NCBI GenBank assembly: GCA_955652265.1
Contig: CATPBD010000119.1
Span: forward strand, 1-5,373
Length of the DNA stretch: 5,373 nt
Reading direction: 5' to 3'
From: an uncultured Gemmatimonadaceae bacterium
GTDB lineage: Bacteria > Gemmatimonadota > Gemmatimonadetes > Gemmatimonadales > Gemmatimonadaceae
The position numbers and the translations under genes are program-made. Position 1 is the first letter of the stretch, and the number at the start of each line of letters is the position of its first letter. Shown here in pieces: positions 1 through 5,373 of the stretch. The notes under the pieces were generated by a model, which worked only from the letters and a program-made list of their open reading frames with translations, was not told the DNA's origin and did no database searches.

Positions 1-712
1 GTACGAGATCGCCCGCGAGTACCCGCGCACGCGCTTCGCCTGCATCGACTACGCGAAGTTCGACGAGCGCGGCTTCGTCGCGCCGCCGCCCAACATGGCG
101 GCGCTCAAGTTCCGCGAGGAGGAAGGCTCTTACCTCGTCGGTGCATTGGCCGCGCTCGTCAGCCACTCGAAAAAAGTCGGATTCGTGGGTGGAATGGACA
201 TTCCCCTCATCCACAAATTCGAGGCGGGCTATCGCGCGGGCGTGAAGAAAGTGTGCCCGGATTGCCAGGTCATAGCGCAGTACGCGGGAGTCACGCCCGA
301 TGCGTTCAAGAATCCGGGCAAGGGCAAGGAGCTGGCGCTCAGTCAGTACAACCAGGGTGTGGAAGTGATCTTCCACGCAGCCGGCTCGACAGGCCAGGGT
401 GTGTTCGAGGCGGCGCGTGCGACCAACAAGCTCGCCATCGGCGTCGATTCCGATCAGAACGACGAAGCGCCGGGACACGTTCTCACTTCAATGGTGAAAG
501 GCGTGAACACTGCGACGTTCGATGCAATCCGGAGGGTGCAGAATCACACCTTCAAGGGTGGGATCTACTCCTTCGGACTGAAGGAGCGCGGCGTTGGATA
601 CATCTATGACAATCGCAACCGCGCGCTCATTCCCGACAGTGCGCACGCCCGTGTCGAGGAGCTCAAGCAGGAGATAATCGCTGGACGCATCAAGGTGCCC
701 AGCACTCGATGA
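1..712 (+). CDS. BMP/PnrA-family nucleoside-type ABC transporter substrate-binding lipoprotein, 5'-truncated
   Basis: The reading frame is open from base 2 to the TGA at 710-712 and gives 236 residues. Family members usually have about 320-370, so roughly 100 N-terminal residues, including the expected lipoprotein signal and cysteine, lie upstream. The ATG at 95 is internal, because family-like sequence continues before it. Family landmarks are visible: a FRxEEGSYLVG block (bases 110-142), HAAGSTGQGVF (374-406), GVDSDQ (440-457) and TSMVK (485-499). In characterised relatives such as Treponema PnrA the protein is a periplasmic or surface lipoprotein that binds purine nucleosides in the cleft between two lobes and delivers them to the ABC permeases; the GVDSD and TSMVK regions lie near that pocket. 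The stop overlaps the start of the ATPase gene by four bases, which ties it to the importer. The exact ligand (purine nucleoside, pyrimidine nucleoside, base or another small molecule) cannot be read from the sequence. The family call is firm; the substrate is inferred. Confidence 0.93.
   Translation, partial: YEIAREYPRTRFACIDYAKFDERGFVAPPPNMAALKFREEEGSYLVGALAALVSHSKKVGFVGGMDIPLIHKFEAGYRAGVKKVCPDCQVIAQYAGVTPDAFKNPGKGKELALSQYNQGVEVIFHAAGSTGQGVFEAARATNKLAIGVDSDQNDEAPGHVLTSMVKGVNTATFDAIRRVQNHTFKGGIYSFGLKERGVGYIYDNRNRALIPDSAHARVEELKQEIIAGRIKVPSTR
709..712 (+). other. ATGA stop/start overlap, binding protein to ATPase
   Basis: The TGA stop of the binding-protein gene (710-712) shares bases with the ATG of the ATPase gene (709-711). 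Together with a poor Shine-Dalgarno match upstream, this suggests that terminating ribosomes re-initiate on the ATPase gene. In many ABC importers the binding protein is made in excess over the ATPase; a coupled junction would let re-initiation efficiency set that ratio, which is inference here. Confidence 0.8.
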
Positions 713-2247
713 CGCCCGCGATCCGGATGGTCGGGATCGACAAATCGTTCGGGGCCATCAGAGCCAATCGTGGCGCATCGCTTGAGGTAATGCCAGGAGA
801 GATCCACGCGCTCGTCGGAGAGAACGGCGCCGGCAAATCGACGTTGATGCGCATACTCGGCGGCCTCATGAAGCCGGACGCCGGACGTGTCGAGGTCAAT
901 GGCCGCGATGTAACCGGCTGGTCCACCAGCGACGCAATCGCTGCCGGTATCGGCATCGTCCATCAGCACTTCATGCTCGTGCCGACACTCACGGTGGCGG
1001 AGAATCTGGTGCTCGGCTGCGAGCCCAAAACCCGAATCGTGGTTCTCGACTACAAGCGCGCGGCTGACGACGTGCGCAAGCTCTCCAACGAAACCGGTTT
1101 GGTCGTCGCGCCCGACCGGCTCGTTTCGGATTTGTCCGTAGGAGAGGCGCAGCGCGTTGAAATCCTCAAGGTCTTGTTTCGCGGTGCGAAGATCCTCGTT
1201 CTCGACGAGCCGACGGCGGTGCTCTCGCCGCCAGAAGTGCACGAGCTGTGGGCGGTACTGCGCAGATTGCGCGACAACGGGGCGACGATCGTCCTGATCA
1301 CGCACCGCCTCGACGAAGTGGTCGAGCTCTCTGACACGATCACGGTGATGCGCGCTGGGCAGACTGTCGAGCGCATCAAGACTTCAGAAACCACTCCCGC
1401 CGAGATCGCGCGTGCGATGGTTGGACGTGAGGTGTCTCTTTCTGCCGGAAAGCGGGTCCAGCCAGTCCAGCGGCCCGCGAGTCCGCAACCGGGTCAGGGT
1501 TTGGAAGTCAGAAGTCTTACGATCAACAGCTCGCGCGGCATTCGAGTCGTCGAGGGCGTGAGCTTCGGCGTCAAACCGGGTGAAGTTCTTGGGATCGCCG
1601 GTGTGGAAGGCAACGGCCAGACCGAGCTCGTCGAGGCGCTCGCCGGCTTGAGACCTGTTCTGAGTGGCGACATCCTGATCGATGGCGTCGACATCACTCG
1701 TCGTCCAGTTGCCGCGCGACACGATACCGGTTTGTCGCACATCCCCGAAGATAGGCATCGCCGCGGACTGATCCTCGAGTACACCGTCGCCGACAACCTG
1801 ATACTTGGAGTCCAGAAGTATTTCGCCAAGAGAGGCGTAATTGAAAAGGATCGCGTGATGGAGAACGCGATCCAGGAGATCTCTGCCTTCGACATCAGAC
1901 CTGCCAACCCTATCCTCGCAGCTCGCGCGCTTTCCGGCGGTAATCAGCAGAAAGTCGTCATCGCGCGCGAGATGGGACGTGATTTCTCGGTTCTCCTGGC
2001 CTCGCAGCCCACTCGCGGCGTCGATGTCGGCGCGATCGAGTTCATCCACCAGCAGTTGCTCGAGGCGCGCTCCAAAGGGAAGGCAATTCTTCTGGTAAGT
2101 GCCGAGCTAAATGAGGTGCTCGCGCTGTCTGACAGGGTCGCTGTGATGTATCGCGGCAAGTTCGCGGTGGTGATGCCTGCTGCCGAGGCCAGCGAGGAAG
2201 TCCTGGGCGAATACATGATTGGCACCAAAAAGGGCAACGCCGCGTGA
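709..2247 (+). CDS. Double-domain ABC transporter ATPase of the BMP-dependent nucleoside/simple-sugar importer type
   Basis: This 512-residue cytoplasmic protein has two ABC ATPase domains in one chain, the usual size for YufO/NupO- and RbsA-like importers. It should power uptake of the ligand delivered by the upstream binding protein. Domain 1 (about 5-240) has Walker A GENGAGKST (37-45), Q-loop Q86, signature LSVGEAQ (142-148), Walker B ILVLDE (162-167) and switch H199. Domain 2 (about 264-505) has a degenerate Walker A, GVEGNGQT (298-305), with Gln304 where the lysine should be. It keeps a full LSGGNQQK signature (408-415), but its Walker B region reads VLLASQPTRG (428-437), with Ser432-Gln433 replacing Asp-Glu, and Ala465 sits where the switch His is expected. 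Similar loss in the second half is typical of this family, so it is not evidence of a pseudogene. The ATG at 709 overlaps the previous stop (ATGA), which suggests translational coupling; only a weak AAGGTG (692-697) precedes it. The frame is intact throughout. Confidence 0.96.
   Translation: MTPAIRMVGIDKSFGAIRANRGASLEVMPGEIHALVGENGAGKSTLMRILGGLMKPDAGRVEVNGRDVTGWSTSDAIAAGIGIVHQHFMLVPTLTVAENLVLGCEPKTRIVVLDYKRAADDVRKLSNETGLVVAPDRLVSDLSVGEAQRVEILKVLFRGAKILVLDEPTAVLSPPEVHELWAVLRRLRDNGATIVLITHRLDEVVELSDTITVMRAGQTVERIKTSETTPAEIARAMVGREVSLSAGKRVQPVQRPASPQPGQGLEVRSLTINSSRGIRVVEGVSFGVKPGEVLGIAGVEGNGQTELVEALAGLRPVLSGDILIDGVDITRRPVAARHDTGLSHIPEDRHRRGLILEYTVADNLILGVQKYFAKRGVIEKDRVMENAIQEISAFDIRPANPILAARALSGGNQQKVVIAREMGRDFSVLLASQPTRGVDVGAIEFIHQQLLEARSKGKAILLVSAELNEVLALSDRVAVMYRGKFAVVMPAAEASEEVLGEYMIGTKKGNAA
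2244..2247 (+). other. GTGA stop/start overlap, ATPase to permease 1
   Basis: The GTG start of permease 1 (2244-2246) overlaps the TGA stop of the ATPase gene (2245-2247). The surrounding heptamer CGCGTGA (2241-2247) recurs exactly at the next junction. Translational coupling is the likely consequence. Confidence 0.8.
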
Positions 2248-3350
2248 GCGTGTCGTCCCTGGCCGGCGGTGCGCAGCCGACATTTGCCGCGACGCCGTGG
2301 CGCGAGCGCGCGGAAGAGGCGCTCATTCCACCGCTGGTCGCGCTGCTCGTCGCCCTGATCTGCGGCGACTTGCTGATCCTGAGTTACGGACAATCTCCGG
2401 CCGCTGTTTATCGACTGCTGCTCGAAGGAACCTGGGGAAACGCCTACGGATTCGGCCAGGTTCTGTACAAGGCGACCACGCTCGCCTTCACCGGACTGGC
2501 CGTTTCGTTCGGACTTCGTGCGGGACTGTTCAACATCGGGGGAGAGAGCCAGCTCGCGGCGGGAGGATTCGCCGCGGCGCTCACGGGCCTTGCGCTTCCT
2601 CTCGGCACGCCGCTCATCATCGCGCTCATTCTTTGCATGATCGCGGCGGGCTGCGCAGGTGGAGTCGTTGGCGCAGTGCCAGCGTACCTCAAAACCAGAT
2701 TCGGCGCGCACGAAGTGATCGTGACGATCATGCTCAACTTTATCGTGCTCGCGCTGCTCAACTGGTTCATCGCCGGACATCTGCACGTGCCGGAGACGCT
2801 GCACACGCCGGAGATTCACGCGGGAATCCTGCCTCGCCTGGCCGATATAAATCCGAGGTTCCACGGCTCCGCTGCAAACCTCGCTCTCATCGTCGCCCTC
2901 ATCGTCGCGTCAGGGGTCTGGTTCTACCTCTTCCGCGCCCGCGGTGGATATGAGCTACGCGCGGTTGGATTGCAGCCTGAAGCGGCGGAGTACGGTGGAA
3001 TCAGTGTGGGTAGAGTGTGGATGAAGGCGCTCACTCTTTCGGGCATGATCGCCGGAATGGGCGGTATCAACTATGTGCTCGGCTATAAGCACTACTATGA
3101 AGATGGGTTTGCGAGTGGCGCGGGCTTTCTCGGAATCGCCGTTGCGCTCGTCGGGAGAAACCATCCGCTCGGCGTTCTGCTGGCGGCTTTTTTCTTTGCG
3201 ACGCTCTCGCAGGGCGGTCTCGCAATCCATGCCTTCGTGCCGAAGCAGATGATGGACGTTCTGCAGGGCGTCGTCATCATTGCCGTCGCGACGGCGGTTC
3301 CGGAAGTCCGGCGTGTGCTGCGCAGCGCCCGCAAACGGGGCGACGCGTGA
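2244..3350 (+). CDS. ABC transporter permease 1, BPD_transp_2 family (nucleoside/simple-sugar type)
   Basis: This 368-residue inner-membrane protein would form one half of the importer channel. It belongs to the larger of the two permease types in BMP-dependent systems (YufP/NupP-like). After a roughly 25-residue polar N-terminus there are hydrophobic segments near 28-46, 74-91, 104-120, 122-146, 157-176 and 211-229, then more after 258. Family motifs are GLRAGLFNIGGESQ (90-103), HEVIVTIMLNF (156-166) and the cytoplasmic coupling-type loop GLQPEAAEYGGIS (241-253), followed by a GMIAGMGG segment (266-273). A soluble, probably periplasmic stretch at about 178-208 carries five histidines. The start is GTG at 2244, overlapping the ATPase stop (GTGA). 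An AGGG at 2231-2234, nine bases upstream, could serve as a weak ribosome-binding site. No later start is preferred, because the overlap pattern recurs at the next junction. The family assignment is secure; the transported compound is inferred from the binding protein. Confidence 0.94.
   Translation: MSVSSLAGGAQPTFAATPWRERAEEALIPPLVALLVALICGDLLILSYGQSPAAVYRLLLEGTWGNAYGFGQVLYKATTLAFTGLAVSFGLRAGLFNIGGESQLAAGGFAAALTGLALPLGTPLIIALILCMIAAGCAGGVVGAVPAYLKTRFGAHEVIVTIMLNFIVLALLNWFIAGHLHVPETLHTPEIHAGILPRLADINPRFHGSAANLALIVALIVASGVWFYLFRARGGYELRAVGLQPEAAEYGGISVGRVWMKALTLSGMIAGMGGINYVLGYKHYYEDGFASGAGFLGIAVALVGRNHPLGVLLAAFFFATLSQGGLAIHAFVPKQMMDVLQGVVIIAVATAVPEVRRVLRSARKRGDA
3347..3350 (+). other. GTGA stop/start overlap, permease 1 to permease 2
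   Basis: The GTG start of permease 2 (3347-3349) overlaps the TGA stop of permease 1 (3348-3350), inside the same CGCGTGA heptamer (3344-3350). Coupled translation would favour equal amounts of the two permeases, which are expected to form a heterodimeric channel. Confidence 0.8.
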
Positions 3351-4216
3351 ATCCGCTCTCCTTTCTGACCCAGATGATCCGCATCGCGATTCCGTATCTC
3401 TTCGCGGCGAGTGGTGGAGTTGTGGCCGAGCGGTCAGGGATTGTGAGCCTTACGCTGGAAGGGTTCATGTTGAGCGGCGCGTTCGGGGCTGTGGTCGGCA
3501 CGCACTACTCGGGCAGCCCGTGGGTCGGAGTCCTGACAGGTATGTTCGGCGGACTCGTCTTCGCGCTCATACATGCGATCACCACGATCCGCTATCGAGC
3601 CGATCAGGTGGTAGTGGGAGTCGCGATCAATCTTCTCGCCATAGGCGTCACGCGATTTTTCCTCAAGCTCTTTTTCGCCAGCTCGTCGAATTCGCCGAGG
3701 GTGGCGGGCTTTGGGGGAAACATCAAAGCCGCTGGATTCGACAATCCTCTTCTCTGGCTCGGGCTTCTCTCTGCACCAGTGGTTGCCTTCATGATTTACA
3801 GAACTCCGTTCGGGCTCCGTGTGCGTGCGGCGGGCGAGCATCCGGAAGCAGCGGAAAGCGTGGGTGTCAGCGTAGAACGTGTCCGGTATCTCGCGGTTGC
3901 GATCTCCGGAATTCTCGCGGGACTGGGCGGAGTTTACCTCGCACTCGATCAGCACCAGTTTACTGATCAGATGACCGCGGGCCGCGGATTCATCGCCATC
4001 TCTGCCGTGATCTTCGGACGTTGGAGCCCGATTCGCGCCGCCGGCGCTTGCCTTCTTTTTGCAGCGGCTGAGACACTCCAGATACAATTACAGGGCAGTC
4101 ACGCGATCCCTTCGCAGTTCATTGAGATGATCCCCTACGTCCTCACCATCATCGCGCTCGCCGGCGTAGTCGGCCGAGCGGTCCCGCCCGCCGCGCTCGG
4201 CAAGGTGGAGGACTAG
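3347..4216 (+). CDS. ABC transporter permease 2, BPD_transp_2 family (nucleoside/simple-sugar type)
   Basis: This 289-residue membrane protein is the shorter partner permease (YufQ/NupQ-like) and should pair with the preceding gene product to form the channel. Hydrophobic segments are seen near 10-27, 39-52, 58-80, 86-110, 134-150, 180-200, 210-240 and 258-275. Family blocks are GGVVAERSGIVSLTLEGFML (23-42), DQVVVGVAINLLA (86-98), the cytoplasmic loop GEHPEAAESVGVS (163-175) followed by a SGILAGLGG segment, and GRGFIAISAVIFGRWSP near residue 210-227. In many relatives the second block reads close to NIGLEG or NIALEG; here it is SLTLEG. The start is GTG at 3347, overlapping the previous stop within a CGCGTGA heptamer identical to that at the ATPase/permease 1 junction. 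A GGGG run at 3337-3340 is the only candidate ribosome-binding sequence and is weak, so translation probably depends on coupling. The frame is intact and the TAG stop at 4214-4216 directly precedes the next gene. Confidence 0.94.
   Translation: MNPLSFLTQMIRIAIPYLFAASGGVVAERSGIVSLTLEGFMLSGAFGAVVGTHYSGSPWVGVLTGMFGGLVFALIHAITTIRYRADQVVVGVAINLLAIGVTRFFLKLFFASSSNSPRVAGFGGNIKAAGFDNPLLWLGLLSAPVVAFMIYRTPFGLRVRAAGEHPEAAESVGVSVERVRYLAVAISGILAGLGGVYLALDQHQFTDQMTAGRGFIAISAVIFGRWSPIRAAGACLLFAAAETLQIQLQGSHAIPSQFIEMIPYVLTIIALAGVVGRAVPPAALGKVED
4207..4211 (+). promoter_or_regulatory. Shine-Dalgarno sequence (GGAGG) for the MFS gene
   Basis: GGAGG lies inside the last codons of permease 2, five bases before the GTG at 4217. 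It is the best match to the anti-Shine-Dalgarno sequence at any gene start in the window and decides the GTG at 4217 over the in-frame GTG at 4262. It would allow the MFS gene to be translated without strict coupling to the permease. Confidence 0.7.
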
Positions 4217-5373
4217 GTGGCATCGCCTCTGCGCGGGAGAGCGTCAGCGGTAACCGGGCGAGTGTCGAAAGTCGCGAGCGGCAAGTTGTTCGTGTTGATC
4301 ATCACGAACTTCGTGGACATGGTGGGATTGCTGATGATCATCCCGCTGATGCCGTTCTACGCGCGCGAGCTGGGAGGCGGAGCTCTCGTCGTCGCGATTC
4401 TCATGAGTGCTTTTACCGCCGCGCAGCTGCTCAGTGCTCCGCTGTGGGGGAGATTCTCTGATCGATACGGCAGGCGGCCTGCCCTGCTGGTTGGACTCAC
4501 CGCTTCGTGTATTGCTTACGTCGTTTTTGCGTTCGCGAATTCGATATGGCTGCTGTTGCTTTCGCGGATCGTTCAGGGCGCGGGTGGCGGGACTGTCGGC
4601 GTCATTCAGGCATACGTTGCGGATTCCGTCGAGCCAGACAATCGCGCCAAGGCGCTCGGCTGGCTCTCCGCCGCGACGAATGTCGGCGTTGCGATCGGAC
4701 CGGCGATCGGCGGCGCGGCGCTCAAGTTCGGCAGAAGCGGGCCGGGGCTAGCGGCCGCAAGCTTGTGTCTGGTGAACATTTTCTTTGCCTGGCGATTCCT
4801 ACGCGAGTCGCGCGACATGACAGAGGCCCACGAGAAGAAGCCGAGAACATCGCGCACGGTCATCGCCCACGTGATCACACGGCCAAGTGATCCGGCGTCG
4901 CGCCTGATTTGGATTTATGCCATAGCGATGGGCGCGTTCTCTGGCCTAATGGCGATACTGGCTCTCTTTCTCGCCGACAGATTTGGAGTCGGCAAGGATC
5001 AGATCTGGGTCTTCTACACTTATGTTGGCGTGATATCCGTCGTGACCCGCGCTGGGATTTTGGGAAAGATGGTCGATCGGTACGGCGAGGCGCAGCTTTC
5101 GCGAATTGGGCTCGCTCTGCTCGCGACGGGCCTGGCGACCCTTCCTCTCGCGCGCGGCTACTTCATGCTCGCGATTGCGGTCGCGTTGATCCCGCTCGGC
5201 ACCGCATTCACGTTTCCTTGTGTAACGTCGATGTTGTCACGCGTGATCTCGAGCAGGGAGCGCGGGCTGTACATGGGAGTGCAGCAGACGTTTGGCGGAT
5301 TGTCGCGCGTGATCATCCCGCTTTGGGCGGGCTTTTCCTACGACCATTTTGGGAAGACTGTACCGCTCTTCAC
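4217..5373 (+). CDS. MFS transporter, DHA1/TetA-like drug:proton antiporter type, 3'-truncated
   Basis: The frame is open from the GTG at 4217 to the window edge (385 complete codons, no stop). TetA/DHA1 proteins are usually about 390-430 residues, so only the last helix or so is missing. It is a multi-helix inner-membrane protein. TM1 (about 24-46) carries Asp34 and a P..MPF pattern as in TetA-like exporters. Motif A, GRFSDRYGRRP (78-88), is complete. Motif B, RIVQGAGGG (117-125), is present. Motif C, GVAIGPAIGG (157-166), is the feature associated with antiporters. A charged central loop (about 196-229) separates the halves, and a second-half motif A relic, GKMVDRYGE (283-291), follows TM8. 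Known members export drugs or metabolites in exchange for protons. The substrate cannot be told: it could be an antibiotic, a nucleoside or base analogue, or a sugar. It starts directly after the permease 2 stop, so co-transcription with the importer is likely. Base composition and style match its neighbours, with no sign of recent transfer. The GTG start is supported by GGAGG. Confidence 0.92.
   Translation, partial: MASPLRGRASAVTGRVSKVASGKLFVLIITNFVDMVGLLMIIPLMPFYARELGGGALVVAILMSAFTAAQLLSAPLWGRFSDRYGRRPALLVGLTASCIAYVVFAFANSIWLLLLSRIVQGAGGGTVGVIQAYVADSVEPDNRAKALGWLSAATNVGVAIGPAIGGAALKFGRSGPGLAAASLCLVNIFFAWRFLRESRDMTEAHEKKPRTSRTVIAHVITRPSDPASRLIWIYAIAMGAFSGLMAILALFLADRFGVGKDQIWVFYTYVGVISVVTRAGILGKMVDRYGEAQLSRIGLALLATGLATLPLARGYFMLAIAVALIPLGTAFTFPCVTSMLSRVISSRERGLYMGVQQTFGGLSRVIIPLWAGFSYDHFGKTVPLF

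Noticed and set aside
95..712. A 205-residue protein starting at ATG 95
   Set aside because: The same frame is open and family-like back to base 2, so the ATG at 95 is an internal methionine of a truncated gene.
604..1305. A 233-residue open frame on the minus strand
   Set aside because: Antisense to the binding protein end and the first ATPase domain; no recognisable motif and an Arg/Asp/His-rich composition typical of shadows.
1944..2864. A 306-residue open frame on the minus strand
   Set aside because: It lies across the end of the ATPase and the start of permease 1, both with clear families, and its product is low-complexity and rich in Arg, Ser and Glu, as expected for an antisense shadow in GC-rich DNA.
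2219..2953. A 244-residue open frame in another plus frame
   Set aside because: Overlaps permease 1 almost fully; the product is Arg-rich without hydrophobic segments or motifs.
3280..3966. A 228-residue open frame in another plus frame over permease 2
   Set aside because: Arg/Ser/Cys-rich translation with no family features; permease 2 explains the region.
4140..4216. A possible terminator at the end of permease 2, from GCCGGC/GGCCG-rich sequence
   Set aside because: The inverted matches are short and imperfect, there is no T-run after them, and the next gene starts at once with a good ribosome-binding site.
4407..4890. Two plus-strand open frames and one minus-strand frame inside 4407-4890
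   Set aside because: All sit inside the MFS gene, whose motifs A, B and C in its own frame account for the region.
1..5373. CRISPR arrays, insertion sequences, tRNA/rRNA genes, riboswitches or long repeats
   Set aside because: The window is covered end to end by five coding frames, and I saw no spaced repeats, inverted ends, tRNA-like folds or non-coding stretches.

Overview
The window is one tightly packed, single-strand (+) gene cluster from a GC-rich bacterium (roughly 60% GC by eye). It holds four genes of a nucleoside-type ABC importer, followed directly by a major facilitator superfamily (MFS) transporter. The taxon cannot be fixed from the sequence. Base composition, GTG starts and compact packing would suit Gemmatimonadota or another GC-rich phylum, but that is a guess.

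Layout: (1) bases 1-712 hold the C-terminal two thirds of a BMP/PnrA-family substrate-binding lipoprotein, whose N-terminus and signal peptide lie upstream of the window. (2) 709-2247 is a 512-residue double-domain ATPase. (3) 2244-3350 is the first membrane permease. (4) 3347-4216 is the second membrane permease. (5) 4217-5373 is an MFS drug:proton-antiporter-like protein, cut off by the window's right edge. The first three junctions are 4-base stop/start overlaps (ATGA, GTGA, GTGA). The fourth has zero spacing (TAG directly followed by GTG) with a good Shine-Dalgarno sequence. No gap between genes exists anywhere in the window, so there is no room for an internal promoter or terminator outside coding sequence.

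Together genes 1-4 make a complete importer of the kind known for purine nucleosides and related compounds: binder, ATPase, permease, permease. The order matches the yufNOPQ (nupNOPQ) type of operon. The ATPase appears asymmetric, with a normal catalytic site in the first half and a degenerate one in the second, which is normal for this family. The MFS gene, apparently co-translated with the importer, is the least expected part. Its sequence resembles TetA-like exporters, and its substrate and its link to the importer are unknown.

I found no RNA genes, mobile elements, repeats, CRISPR arrays or clearly novel system. The window looks like an ordinary metabolic/transport operon with a few details worth checking.
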